NCBI RefSeq assembly: GCF_000745475.1
Contig: NZ_JQJJ01000010.1
Coordinates: forward strand, 806,001 to 870,000
DNA from: Allobosea sp. UNC402CLCol
GTDB taxonomy: Bacteria; Pseudomonadota; Alphaproteobacteria; Rhizobiales; Beijerinckiaceae
Reading direction: 5' to 3'
DNA: 64,000 bases
Every line of letters starts with the position of its first letter. Position 1 is the first letter of the stretch. Below, piece by piece: positions 7,729-16,303 of this stretch. The notes under the pieces were generated by a model that was given only the letters and a program-made list of their open reading frames with translations, ran no database searches and was not told where the DNA came from. A program made the position numbers and the translations under genes.

Positions 7729-8613
7729 TCAGCGGGTCGGTACGGGTTTCTCGCCGCGATAATCGTAGAATCCGCGCTTGGTCTTGCGGCCGAGCCAGCC
7801 GGCCTCGACATATTTCACCAGCAGCGGGCAGGGGCGATATTTCGAGTCGGCGAGACCGTCATGCAGCACCTGCATCACCGACAGACAGGTGTCGAGGCCG
7901 ATAAAGTCGGCGAGCTGGAGCGGACCCATCGGATGGTTGGCGCCGAGCCGCATGGCGACGTCGATCGCCTCGACCGAGCCGACGCCCTCATAGAGCGTGT
8001 AGACGGCTTCGTTGATCATCGGCAGCAGGATACGGTTGACGATGAAGGCCGGGAAATCCTCCGACACCGAAGCCGTCTTGTGCAGCTTGCCGACGAAGTC
8101 CTTGGCGAGCTCGAAAGTGCCGTCATCGGTGGCGATGCCGCGAATCAGCTCGACGAGCTGCATCAGCGGCACCGGGTTCATGAAATGAATGCCGATGAAG
8201 TGCTCGGGCCGGTCGGTCGCGGCCGCGAGCCGGGTGATCGAGATCGAGGAGGTGTTGGAGGCCAGGATCGCCTTCGGCCGCAAATGCGGACAGACGGCGG
8301 TGAAGATCTTGCGCTTGACCTCCTCGTTCTCGGTCGCGGCCTCGATGACGAGGTCGCACTCGCCGAGATTCTCCAGCCCCGGGGCCGCCTCGATCCGGCC
8401 GATGGCCGCGCGGCGCTCGTCCTCGGCAAGCGCGCCTTTCATCACCTGACGCGCCATGTTGCCGTCGATCGTCGCCAGCGCCGCATTGATGCGCTCCTCG
8501 GCGAGGTCGTGCAGCTTCACGTCGAACCCGGCCACCGCCGCCACATGGGCGATGCCGTTGCCCATCTGGCCCGCCCCGATGATGCCGATCTTCCTGATCG
8601 CCTGGTCCGACAT
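7729..8613 (-). CDS. hbd: 3-hydroxybutyryl-CoA dehydrogenase
   Basis: 294-residue cytoplasmic enzyme that interconverts acetoacetyl-CoA and 3-hydroxybutyryl-CoA in beta-oxidation, PHB or butyrate-type metabolism. The Rossmann motif GIIGAGQMGNGIAHVAA opens the protein. The catalytic His lies in FIGIHFMNPVPLMQLVELI, the partner Asn in SEDFPAFIVNRILLPMINEA, and the C-terminal dimerisation domain ends KRGFYDYRG. The ATG at 8613 places the Rossmann fold correctly; the longer upstream frame has no homologous residues. It lies 83 bases downstream of etfA, the conserved rhizobial order etfB-etfA-hbd, and a hairpin stands in the gap. The electron transfer flavoprotein would take electrons from acyl-CoA dehydrogenases of the same pathway. 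Confidence 0.93.
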   Translation of the reverse strand: MSDQAIRKIGIIGAGQMGNGIAHVAAVAGFDVKLHDLAEERINAALATIDGNMARQVMKGALAEDERRAAIGRIEAAPGLENLGECDLVIEAATENEEVKRKIFTAVCPHLRPKAILASNTSSISITRLAAATDRPEHFIGIHFMNPVPLMQLVELIRGIATDDGTFELAKDFVGKLHKTASVSEDFPAFIVNRILLPMINEAVYTLYEGVGSVEAIDVAMRLGANHPMGPLQLADFIGLDTCLSVMQVLHDGLADSKYRPCPLLVKYVEAGWLGRKTKRGFYDYRGEKPVPTR

Positions 8614-8654
8614 GATCCGATCCCGATATCTTTCCCGCTCTCCGAGGGAGCGAA

Positions 8655-8678
8655 CGGGCCGCCCATGGGGGCGGCCCG
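8655..8678. other. Strong hairpin between etfA and hbd
   Basis: CGGGCCGCCC and GGGCGGCCCG pair perfectly around a four-base loop. No T-tract follows, so it is more likely an intercistronic structure modulating expression of hbd relative to etfBA than a full terminator. Confidence 0.45.
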
Positions 8679-8696
8679 GCACGTTCAGTCTAAGTC

Positions 8697-9641
8697 TTAC
8701 TTGCCGGCCTTGCCGAGCTCGGCGTCGAGCTCCGGCAGGACGGTGAAGAGGTCGCCGACGAGGCCGTAATCGGCGATCTGGAAGATCGGCGCCTCCTCGT
8801 CCTTGTTGATGGCGACGATGACCTTGCTATCCTTCATGCCGGCCAGATGCTGGATCGCGCCGGAAATGCCGACCGCGATGTAGAGCTCGGGCGCGACCAC
8901 CTTGCCGGTCTGGCCGACCTGCCAGTCGTTGGGGGCGTAGCCGGCATCGACCGCGGCGCGCGAGGCGCCCATCGCGGCGCCGAGCTTGTCGGCGACGGGC
9001 TCGATCACCTTGGTGAAATTCTCGGCCGAAGCCAGCGCCCGCCCGCCCGAGATGATGATCTTGGCCGAGGCCAGCTCCGGACGGTCGGACTTGGCGACCT
9101 CCTCGCCCTTGAAGGACGAGTTGCCGGGGTTCTCGGCGGCCGAGACGCTCTCGACCGCAGCCGAGCCGCCTTCTCCGGCCGCCTGGAAGGAGGCGGTGCG
9201 GATCGTGAGCAGCTTCTTCGCGTCGGCGGATTGCACCGTCTGGATGGCGTTGCCGGCATAGACCGGGCGCTCGAAGGTGTCGGGCGAGACGACCTTGGTG
9301 ACGTCCGAGACCTGCATCACGTCGAGCAGGGCGGCGACGCGCGGCAGCACGTTCTTGCCGGTGGTGGTGGAGGGGGCGACGATGGCGTCGTAGGCGCCTG
9401 CCAGCTTGACGATCAGCGCGGCCAGCGGCTCGGCCAGCGCGTGGCCGTAAGCCGCGTCGTCGGCGAGCAGCACCTTCTCGACGCCGGCGAGCTTCGCAGC
9501 CGCCTCGGCCGCGGCCTTGGCGCCCTCACCGGCGACGAGGATATGGACGGGTGCGCCGAGCTGGGCGGCGGCGGTCAGCGCCTTGGCGGTGGCGTCCTTG
9601 ACGGAAACGTTGTCGTGTTCGGCGATCAGCAGCGTGGTCAT
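8697..9641 (-). CDS. etfA: Electron transfer flavoprotein, alpha subunit
   Basis: 314-residue FAD-binding subunit of ETF, which shuttles electrons from acyl-CoA and other flavin dehydrogenases to ETF-ubiquinone oxidoreductase. The N-terminal domain begins [10 protein letters not shown]. The C-terminal FAD domain has [32 protein letters not shown] and [20 protein letters not shown], followed by [10 protein letters not shown], all diagnostic for the alpha subunit. The start overlaps the etfB stop (ATGA), so the two subunits are translationally coupled. Length and motifs are normal. Confidence 0.96.
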   Translation of the reverse strand: MTTLLIAEHDNVSVKDATAKALTAAAQLGAPVHILVAGEGAKAAAEAAAKLAGVEKVLLADDAAYGHALAEPLAALIVKLAGAYDAIVAPSTTTGKNVLPRVAALLDVMQVSDVTKVVSPDTFERPVYAGNAIQTVQSADAKKLLTIRTASFQAAGEGGSAAVESVSAAENPGNSSFKGEEVAKSDRPELASAKIIISGGRALASAENFTKVIEPVADKLGAAMGASRAAVDAGYAPNDWQVGQTGKVVAPELYIAVGISGAIQHLAGMKDSKVIVAINKDEEAPIFQIADYGLVGDLFTVLPELDAELGKAGK

Positions 9642-10387
9642 CAGATCACCCCGGCGGTCTTGAGCTTGGAGACGAGTTCGGCGGCGTTGGCCACCTTGAT
9701 GCCGGCGGAGCGGCCGGCCGGCTCCTCCGTCTTCAGCACCTTCAGGCGCGGCGAAACATCGACGCCAAGCGTCTCGGCCGAGGTCTCGTCGAGCGGCTTC
9801 TTCTTCGCCTTCATGATGTTGGGCAGCGAGGCGTAGCGCGGCTCGTTCAGGCGCAGATCCGTGGTGACGATCGCCGGCAGCTTGAGCTGGACCGTCTGCA
9901 GGCCGCCATCGACCTCGCGGGTGACGTCGACCGAGCCGTCGCCGACCACGACCTTCGAGGCGAAGGTGCCCTGCGGCCAGCCGAGCAGCGCGGCGAGCAT
10001 CTGGCCGGTCTGGTTGGCGTCGTCGTCGATCGCCTGCTTGCCGAGGATGACGAGGCCGGGGGCCTCCTGCTCGACGACCTTCTTCAGAAGCTTGGCCACC
10101 GCCAGCGGCTCGACCAGCCCATCGACCTTCACGAGGATGCCGCGATCGGCGCCCATGGCGAGGCCCGTGCGGATCGTCTCGGCGGCTTGAGCCGGGCCGA
10201 TCGAGACCACGACCACCTCGGTCGCCTTGCCGGCTTCCTTCAGGCGCAGCGCCTCTTCGACGGCGATCTCGTCGAACGGGTTCATCGACATCTTGACGTT
10301 CGCAAGCTCGACGCCAGACCCATCCGCCTTCACGCGGATCTTCACGTTGTAATCAACAACCCGCTTCACGGGCACTAAGATCTTCAT
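9641..10387 (-). CDS. etfB: Electron transfer flavoprotein, beta subunit
   Basis: 248-residue AMP-binding partner of EtfA. It starts [20 protein letters not shown], has the beta-subunit signature region [20 protein letters not shown] with ADRGILV, and the docking segment [20 protein letters not shown] followed by [17 protein letters not shown]. The ATG at 10387 gives the standard N-terminus; the frame open upstream of it is non-homologous. It forms an obligate heterodimer with EtfA, whose gene overlaps it by the ATGA junction. Confidence 0.96.
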   Translation of the reverse strand: MKILVPVKRVVDYNVKIRVKADGSGVELANVKMSMNPFDEIAVEEALRLKEAGKATEVVVVSIGPAQAAETIRTGLAMGADRGILVKVDGLVEPLAVAKLLKKVVEQEAPGLVILGKQAIDDDANQTGQMLAALLGWPQGTFASKVVVGDGSVDVTREVDGGLQTVQLKLPAIVTTDLRLNEPRYASLPNIMKAKKKPLDETSAETLGVDVSPRLKVLKTEEPAGRSAGIKVANAAELVSKLKTAGVI

Positions 10388-10561
10388 CGTCAGATCACCG
10401 TTCAGAAGAAATGCGCCTTGCGCCGCGCCGCCGGAGAGAGCGGGATGGCGGCATCGCGGCCTTCGGCTGGAATGCGGTCGGACCGTAGCGATGGGCATTT
10501 GCGCTTGTCAACGCCGTCAGCCGGCGCAATCCGGGCGGAATCGAAGCCGGGACGGGCAGTG

Positions 10562-11260
10562 TCATGGCTGCGCGGCCCGACGCCCGAACAGGGTGACGCC
10601 GCGGCGGATGAACAGGGGCGTCAGCGCCGCTCCGGTGGCGAGCCCGCCGAGATGGGCCCACCAGCCGATATTGCCTTGCGGATCGAACCAGGCCGAGGCG
10701 GCCTGGAAGACGATCCAGCCACCGAGCGTATAGACGGCCGGGACGTGGACCGGGATCCATTTGAAGGCGAGACCCCAGATCCGAACGCGCGGGTAGAGCA
10801 TCAGATAGGCGGCGATGACGCCCGAGATCGCGCCGGATGCCCCGACCAGCGGCTGCTCCGAATCCGGATAGACCAGCGCGTGCGCGAGCGAGCCGCCGAG
10901 CCCGCACAGGAAGAAGAAGGCGAGGAAGCGGGCATGGCCCATCGCGTCCTCGACATTGTCGCCGAAGACCCAGAGGAACAGCATGTTGCCGATGAGATGC
11001 GCGAAGCTGGCGTGGAGCAGGATGTTGCTGAAGGGGGTCAGCCAGGCGGGCGCGTGAACCAGCCCTTCCGGCAGCACGGCCGTGCCGAACAGCACCGAGG
11101 GAATCATCCCGAAGCCGGCCATCATGGCGATGTCGCTCTCCTGATGCGGCCAGTACCGGAGCGCGATCTGGATCACCGTGCAGGCCGCGACCAGCCCGTA
11201 GGTGATGAAGGCTGAGCGGGTGAAGCGCAGCGGCACGCCATCATAGATCGGTACGAACAT
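10562..11260 (-). CDS. Rhomboid-family intramembrane serine protease
   Basis: 232-residue inner-membrane protein with six or seven hydrophobic segments. Diagnostic elements are HASFAHLIGNMLFLWVFGDN (the HxxxxHxxxN-like TM2 region), the nucleophile Ser in VGASGAISGVIAAYLML, and the partner His in WWAHLGGLATG. The Ser-His dyad is intact, so the protein is expected to cleave transmembrane substrates within the bilayer. The ATG at 11260 begins MFVPIYDGVPLRF, as in many rhizobial rhomboids. It starts seven bases after the PduO gene stop, so the two share an operon. Natural substrates are unknown. Confidence 0.9.
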   Translation of the reverse strand: MFVPIYDGVPLRFTRSAFITYGLVAACTVIQIALRYWPHQESDIAMMAGFGMIPSVLFGTAVLPEGLVHAPAWLTPFSNILLHASFAHLIGNMLFLWVFGDNVEDAMGHARFLAFFFLCGLGGSLAHALVYPDSEQPLVGASGAISGVIAAYLMLYPRVRIWGLAFKWIPVHVPAVYTLGGWIVFQAASAWFDPQGNIGWWAHLGGLATGAALTPLFIRRGVTLFGRRAAQP

Positions 11261-11267
11261 GGCCGGC

Positions 11268-11849
11268 TCAGCGATTCTGTCCGGGAACCCAGAGAACGTC
11301 GCCGCCGGCCTTCGCATTGAGGAAGCGGGATGCAACGAACAGGAAATCCGAGAGCCGGTTGATGTATTTGAGGGCCGGGCCCGAGACCGCCTCGCCCTCG
11401 ATGGCGGCGAGCTCCGCCATCAGGCGTTCGGCCCGGCGGCTGACGGTGCGGGCGAGATGCAGATGCGTTGCCGCAGGCGTGCCGCCCGGCAGCACGAAGG
11501 AGCGCAGCGGCGCCAGCGTCCCGTTGAGCCGGTCGATCTCGTTTTCGAGCCGGTCGACCTGGGACTGGACGATGCGCAGCGGCTCGAAGGCGAGGGGCTT
11601 GTCGGTCTCCGGCGTCGAGAGATCCGCGCCGAGATCGAAGAGGTCGTTGCTGATGCGGCCGAGCATCGCGTCGACCTCGGCATCCTCGGCTGCGGCATGA
11701 AGCCGCGCCAGGCCGATGCAGGCATTGGTCTCGTCGACGGTGCCGTAGGCCGCGACCCGCAGGTCGAATTTCGGGCGGCGCGGGCCGGATGTCAGGCCGG
11801 TGGTGCCGTCGTCGCCGGTGCGGGTGTAGATGCGGTTGAGCTTGACCAT
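11268..11849 (-). CDS. Cob(I)alamin adenosyltransferase, PduO type
   Basis: 193-residue enzyme that transfers the 5'-deoxyadenosyl group of ATP to cob(I)alamin to make adenosylcobalamin. The N-terminal ATP-binding P-loop-like motif reads IYTRTGDDGTTGLTSGPR. The active-site helix LPGGTPAATHLHLARTVSRR contains the conserved RTVSRRAER, and KYINRLSDFLFVASRFLN closes the protein. Length and all motifs are standard for the PduO family. It is part of the leftward run with the rhomboid and etfBA genes. CobS and CobT lie in the same window, consistent with an organism that makes B12 aerobically. Confidence 0.94.
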   Translation of the reverse strand: MVKLNRIYTRTGDDGTTGLTSGPRRPKFDLRVAAYGTVDETNACIGLARLHAAAEDAEVDAMLGRISNDLFDLGADLSTPETDKPLAFEPLRIVQSQVDRLENEIDRLNGTLAPLRSFVLPGGTPAATHLHLARTVSRRAERLMAELAAIEGEAVSGPALKYINRLSDFLFVASRFLNAKAGGDVLWVPGQNR

Positions 11850-11917
11850 GCACCGCTTATAGCGCGGCGCGGGTTCGACGGAAGCAGGCTCTTCGCCGCC
11901 CCGTCCTCATCCTGATG

Positions 11918-12517
11918 TCAGAAGGTGTAGCCGAGCTTGGCGCCGATATTGGCCGGGCCGCGCGGCGACGCCGTGCCGGGCTGGCCAGAGCAGCCCGCCG
12001 TGCTGAAATGCTCGAGCGTCGTGACGAGGTTCCAGCGATCGGACAGGCGGAAGCCGAGCGCCGCCGCCTCGCGCGTGCCGGCGTTGCAGCCGAGGCTCAG
12101 GCGATTTTCCGGGATGATCGCGCCGGTCTTGCCGTCATGGACCGCCGCCGCGAGGCTCGCTTCGACGAAGATGTCTTTGCTGATGTCGAAGGTCCAGGCC
12201 GCGCCGGCATAGGCATAGCGGGTGCCGTTGAGGTTCACGCTGGAGCCGATGTTGAAGCGCGGGATGAAGGCGGCGGCGATGCGGTCGCTGAGCGGGACGA
12301 GGCGCGGCGACAGGACCTCGCCGGCGATATTGGCCAATCCGCCCTCGCGGCCGCCCGGATTCGCGAGGCCTCCGCCAATGCGGGCCTCCCAGGCGGGGGC
12401 TGGCGGTTCCGCGGCGGGCGCGTAGCTCGACACGGCCGGCGACAGTGATCTCGATTGTGCCCAGCCCGGCGAGCTGAGCAGGCAACCGGCAACGAGAAGC
12501 AACGCGACGCGAACCAT
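11918..12517 (-). CDS. Acyloxyacyl hydrolase / PagL-like lipid A 3-O-deacylase
   Basis: 199 residues with a signal peptide (MVRVALLLVAGCLLSSPGWA) and a predicted outer-membrane beta-barrel ending in LGYTF, whose terminal aromatic residue is typical. The motif LEHFSTAGCS near the C-terminus matches the catalytic His-Ser of PagL-type lipid A deacylases (HFSN.G), and NIGAKLGYTF is the usual last strand. PagL removes the 3-O acyl chain of lipid A at the outer leaflet. The ATG at 12517 begins a clean signal peptide; a longer frame upstream has no such start. The gene lies between the PduO and twin-TM genes, separated from both by short gaps. Confidence 0.72.
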   Translation of the reverse strand: MVRVALLLVAGCLLSSPGWAQSRSLSPAVSSYAPAAEPPAPAWEARIGGGLANPGGREGGLANIAGEVLSPRLVPLSDRIAAAFIPRFNIGSSVNLNGTRYAYAGAAWTFDISKDIFVEASLAAAVHDGKTGAIIPENRLSLGCNAGTREAAALGFRLSDRWNLVTTLEHFSTAGCSGQPGTASPRGPANIGAKLGYTF

Positions 12518-12665
12518 GACCACCGGGGGAGAAGGGAAACTGGCGTTAGTGAAGCGCACACACTCGTGTTCGGATTGTGGCAAAGCCCTTCCTGAAGGCC
12601 TCGATCCACAGCGCCTTCGATTCGGAAAGTCAAATTGATTCAAATGTTTGCAACATCGTGGCCAA

Positions 12666-12857
12666 TCACGGCCCGCTGCGCCACCAGAGCACGAAGACGA
12701 CGATGACGATGGCAAGGAACTGAAGCTGGACGCGCAGTTGCATCAGCTTCTGCGAGGTGTTGGCGCTGCCGCCGCGCATCATGTTGATCAGGCCGAGCAA
12801 CAGCACCACCGCAACGGCACCGACGGCGATGGGGACGAGCGAATTCGAGAGCGTCAT
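12666..12857 (-). CDS. Twin transmembrane helix small protein (HIG1-like)
   Basis: 63-residue inner-membrane protein with two hydrophobic helices (about residues 6-25 and 44-59) joined by a basic loop MMRGGSANTSQKLMQLRVQL. The loop and second helix match the HIG_1_N / DUF type found in alphaproteobacteria, where the gene commonly sits just before the PduO adenosyltransferase and etfBA. Mitochondrial HIG1 relatives associate with respiratory complexes, so a respiratory accessory role is possible but unproven here. Confidence 0.85.
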   Translation of the reverse strand: MTLSNSLVPIAVGAVAVVLLLGLINMMRGGSANTSQKLMQLRVQLQFLAIVIVVFVLWWRSGP

Positions 12858-12933
12858 GACTGAGGCTTAATCCGCCGACCGGCACTTTGCCAGCATCGAG
12901 ATGGCTGTCGCGGTGGTTGCAAGATGTCGCAGC

Positions 12934-14214
12934 TCAGCTCAAGGCCACGCTCGGGGCCAGGGCACGCGTCCGCACCGGCGAGGAGAGGTTCTCGGCGAGC
13001 GCGCGACAGATCGCGGGCAGGCCGTCGAGCAGATCGGGCACGAAGGCCTGTGACGGCGGCAGCCGCTTCGGCAGGGCGTGGAGCGCTGCCGCCATGACCA
13101 TCGGGTCGCGCACGCCGTCGCCATCCTGGGCGGGGTCGGCCAGGACGTCGATCAGCCCCAGCTCCTCGGCGCGATGGGCGCGGATCGCCTGTTCCAGCCG
13201 CGGCCGGACGCGCGGCACGACGAGCGCCGGCTTGTCGAAGGATAGGATCTCGCAAAAGGTGTTGTAGCCGCCCATGGCGACGACGCAGTGGGCGCGGTTC
13301 ATCAGCAGTTCGAGGCGCGGCTCGAAGCCGAGCCCTTCGAGCTTGGGATTGCGCGCGATGCGCTCGGCGAAATCCTTGCGCTTCTCGCGGGACATGAACG
13401 GACCGAAGACGATCAGCGCGGGCAGCGCGATCGTCGGGTCCGCCTCATAGGCCGAGATCACCCAGTCGATGACACCAGCACCGTCGCCGCCGCCGCCGGG
13501 CGTGACGAGGATGAAGGGCTGCTTGGTGATGCGCGGATAGCGGTTGGGCGGCATGGGCGAGGGCACCGCGCGCTTGAGATAGCCGAGATAGCGGGTCTTG
13601 GCCGAGAAGCGCTGTTGATCCGGCAGGCCGGCGAGCGGCTCGTAGACGCTCTCCAGCCCATAGACGAAGACGTCGTCATAGATGGTGTCGAGCGCTTCCA
13701 GCGCACCGCTGTGGCGCCATTCCTCGAGCAGCTTGCCTGGCTCGTCGAGCACGTCGCGCAGGCCGAGCACGATGCGAGCGCCGCGCCGGCGCAGGATGTC
13801 GAGCGCGGGCTTGAGCTCGCCGCGCAGGCCGACGGGCTCCTTGTCGACGATCACGACGTCCGGATCGAAGGAGAGCACCGTCTGCTTGATGATGTCGGTG
13901 CGCAGGCGGATCGTGTCGTCGAGCTCGAGATTGAGGTGATGCGGGCCGTAATGGCCGTCGCTCTGCTTCTCGACGCCGGGGATGCGGACATAGTCGACGC
14001 CGTCGCCGAACTGGAAGCTCGAGATCACCGAGGAACCCGAAACGATGATGACCGAGATGTGCGGAAAGCTCGCGACCAGCGCGTTGGCGATGGCGCGGCA
14101 ACGCCGGATATGGCCCAGCCCGAAGGTGTCGTGGCTGTAGATCAGCACACGCGGGGCGTGGGAACTGCGCGGGCTCCGTTCGGGGCCCACCAGATCAATG
14201 ACATTGGACGACAT
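12934..14214 (-). CDS. MurG-like glycosyltransferase family protein
   Basis: 426 residues with the GT-B fold. The N-terminal domain starts PRVLIYSHDTFGLGHIRRCR, a glycine- and His-rich acceptor loop like that of MurG/GT28. The C-terminal donor domain has FILVTPGGGGDGAGVIDWVI and RAHCVVAMGGYNTFCEILSF, then KPALVVPRVRPRLEQAIRAH, the diphospho-nucleotide-binding region. ATG at 14214 is preferred; a GTG six codons upstream is possible. It is the last gene of the leftward cluster with the polysaccharide deacetylase and GT4 enzyme. A second member of the same family lies at 30640 on the other strand. Sugar donor and acceptor are unknown, and it is not MurG itself. Confidence 0.8.
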   Translation of the reverse strand: MSSNVIDLVGPERSPRSSHAPRVLIYSHDTFGLGHIRRCRAIANALVASFPHISVIIVSGSSVISSFQFGDGVDYVRIPGVEKQSDGHYGPHHLNLELDDTIRLRTDIIKQTVLSFDPDVVIVDKEPVGLRGELKPALDILRRRGARIVLGLRDVLDEPGKLLEEWRHSGALEALDTIYDDVFVYGLESVYEPLAGLPDQQRFSAKTRYLGYLKRAVPSPMPPNRYPRITKQPFILVTPGGGGDGAGVIDWVISAYEADPTIALPALIVFGPFMSREKRKDFAERIARNPKLEGLGFEPRLELLMNRAHCVVAMGGYNTFCEILSFDKPALVVPRVRPRLEQAIRAHRAEELGLIDVLADPAQDGDGVRDPMVMAAALHALPKRLPPSQAFVPDLLDGLPAICRALAENLSSPVRTRALAPSVALS

Positions 14215-14361
14215 GGGAACGCCGGCCTCCACAACGGGTCAGACGACTTCCTGGCGGGGCCGAGCACACCAGACAGCCATGCTGCAGCATGGTTGTACCC
14301 ACCTATAGCGTGGCGCCGAGGGCGATCCAAGCCTGCCTGACCGAGGGAGATGCCGCTTTTT

Positions 14362-15135
14362 TCATGCCGTGCCGCCCCGGCCTATCAGGCTGCGCGGATC
14401 GGCGAGCGCGACGGCAGAGTGGCTGTCCGCCAGCGCAAGCAGGTCGCTGAGAAAAGCCCAGGCGGTTTCGTCGTGATCGCGATGGTGCAGGAGGAGGCCG
14501 AGCGTGTCGGGCCCTTGCGGCCGCCCGCGCCATTCAATCAGCAGACCCACGATTTCGGCGATCAATCCGGCGGGATTCCGGCCGATGCGCCCGCCATGCC
14601 AGTCCATCACGTCGATATGGGTGTTGAGGAGTTGAGGTCCGCCATCGGGGCCGTTGCGATGATCGCGGAAGCAGGACAGCGCCGTGAAGCCGAGCGCCGG
14701 CAGGCGGGCGGCATGGCCCGGATCGATGCGGTTCCAGGGCGGCACGAAGACCGGCAGGATGGCCTCGCCCAGCACGTCGCGCAGGCGCAACGAGGCTTTC
14801 ACGATCTCGGTATCGACAGCCTCTGGCGCGCGATCCGGCCCGAATTCGGATTTCTTCGCCCCGGCGGGGGCATGGTTGCGATGCCAGCAGCCGTGCTGGC
14901 AGGGCAGGAGCGCCGGGCTGTCGCGCAGGCTCCCGGCAAGGGCGGTTTCCGCCAGCATGGGGATGACGGCGAGCAGGACCGGCACATGGAAGCGCTCGGC
15001 ACAGGTTGCGAGCCGGTCGAGCGCGGCGCTGGGGCCGACGGCGTCGTCATCGCGCAGCCAGAGCCGGAGTTGCCGGCCGGCGGCGTGCCAATGGCCGAGT
15101 TCCTCGATGAGGGGAGACCAGAGGGCGGCGCTCAT
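14362..15135 (-). CDS. Polysaccharide deacetylase family protein
   Basis: 257 residues with a NodB-like fold. Motif 1 is LWLRDDDAVGP (catalytic and metal Asp), the His-rich motif is CQHGCWHRNHAP, and VFVPPWNRIDPGHAARLPAL is the motif-3-like substrate loop; the final LLLHHRDHDE supplies the last His. These enzymes remove N- or O-acetyl groups from glycans. No signal peptide is seen, so it probably acts in the cytoplasm on a precursor, in line with its operon partners. Its start overlaps the stop of the upstream GT4 gene (ATGA), so the two are coupled. Confidence 0.8.
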   Translation of the reverse strand: MSAALWSPLIEELGHWHAAGRQLRLWLRDDDAVGPSAALDRLATCAERFHVPVLLAVIPMLAETALAGSLRDSPALLPCQHGCWHRNHAPAGAKKSEFGPDRAPEAVDTEIVKASLRLRDVLGEAILPVFVPPWNRIDPGHAARLPALGFTALSCFRDHRNGPDGGPQLLNTHIDVMDWHGGRIGRNPAGLIAEIVGLLIEWRGRPQGPDTLGLLLHHRDHDETAWAFLSDLLALADSHSAVALADPRSLIGRGGTA

Positions 15136-16274
15136 GGAGCCTCCCTTCCGGTCGCGGCGCGGCGCTTCAGGCCGCGGTTGCGGCAGGCGATGGCGAGGCC
15201 CGCCGCCAGCCTTTCGGCAGCCCGCTCCGTGGTGCGCTCGGTCAGCACGAAGCGACGCGCCTGCGCCCCCATGGCAGCGCGCCCGGCGCCGTCGCGCAGC
15301 AGGGCCGAGAGCGTGGCGGCGAAGGCGGCCTCGTCGCCTTCCGGCACCAGCAGGGCGGTTTTCCCGGCCTCGACGGTGGTCGAGACGCCGCCGCTGTCGA
15401 AGGCGACGACGGGCAGTCCTGTCGCCTGCGCTTCAAGATAGACCAGCCCGTAAGCCTCGCGCATGCCCGGCCAGACGAAGACGTCATGAGCCGCGAGCTC
15501 GGCCAGCGCCCGTTCGCGGTCCAGCAAGCCGAGCCAGGCGATGCGCCCGGCGGGCAAGCCGGCGAAAGCCCGTTCGATCTCGCCGCGCTTGCGCCCGTCG
15601 CCGATGACGCTGAGGCTCCAGTCCTCGTCGCGGATGCGTTCGAGAATGCGGGCCAGCGCGAGATAGCTGTTCAGCTTGGTGCCCTCGCGCATCATCGCGA
15701 TGGTCACGAGGCGCGGCGCGCCGCTGCGGGCGATGTGCCGGGGCGGCTCGCGGTCGAAGGCGACGAAGGGCGGCAGCGGCAGGAGCGCGGTCCCTTCCTG
15801 GCGCCAGGGCTCGAGCCCTTGCCTGTCGCGGTCGGTGAAGAAGAAATGCGTGTCGGCGGCCTCGAGTCCATGGCGCACGAGCGCCGTGTGGCGCGCCCAT
15901 TCGCCCTGGGCGCGCTGCGCGGCGTCGCTTGCTTCGGCCGTGACATAGGGGATGCCGAGCGCGGCCGCGATCTCCGGGCCGAGCAGGTCCGGGGCGCGAT
16001 AGTAGTTGTGGTAGGTGAACCAGAGATCGGGGGGCTCGGCCGCCCCGTCCCGCCAGGAGGTGAGCAGGCGCTCGCGCAATCCGGCGGCGTCGGCTTCGAG
16101 CCGGGCGAGGGCGGTCGCGTCTGAATCGGCCAGATAGCCCCGTCCCGCCTTCACCGGCTCGACGACATGGCCGAGCGAGCGCAGGGCCGCGACGAGCTGG
16201 CGCGCCATGCGGCGGTCGCCGGAGACGCCGTCATCGTCGTACAGGTTGAGCGGAGTGTGGAAAGCGATGCGCAA
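15132..16274 (-). CDS. GT4-family glycosyltransferase
   Basis: 380-residue GT-B enzyme. It starts (TTG)RIAFHTPLNLYDDDGVSGDR and has the donor-binding domain GAPRLVTIAMMREGTKLNSY, SLSVIGDGRKRGEIERAF, HDVFVWPGMREAYGLVYLEA and GLPVVAFDSGGVSTTVEAGK, the GT4 E(x7)E-like region. No ATG or GTG gives this N-terminus, so the TTG at 16274, 30 bases after the permease stop, was chosen; its ribosome site is weak. It overlaps the deacetylase by four bases and follows the ABC importer genes, suggesting a combined uptake and glycan-modification operon. Substrates are unknown. Confidence 0.8.
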   Translation of the reverse strand: MRIAFHTPLNLYDDDGVSGDRRMARQLVAALRSLGHVVEPVKAGRGYLADSDATALARLEADAAGLRERLLTSWRDGAAEPPDLWFTYHNYYRAPDLLGPEIAAALGIPYVTAEASDAAQRAQGEWARHTALVRHGLEAADTHFFFTDRDRQGLEPWRQEGTALLPLPPFVAFDREPPRHIARSGAPRLVTIAMMREGTKLNSYLALARILERIRDEDWSLSVIGDGRKRGEIERAFAGLPAGRIAWLGLLDRERALAELAAHDVFVWPGMREAYGLVYLEAQATGLPVVAFDSGGVSTTVEAGKTALLVPEGDEAAFAATLSALLRDGAGRAAMGAQARRFVLTERTTERAAERLAAGLAIACRNRGLKRRAATGREAP

Positions 16275-16303
16275 AGTCGGTTCGCAGGCGGCGTGGCGAT
16301 GTC

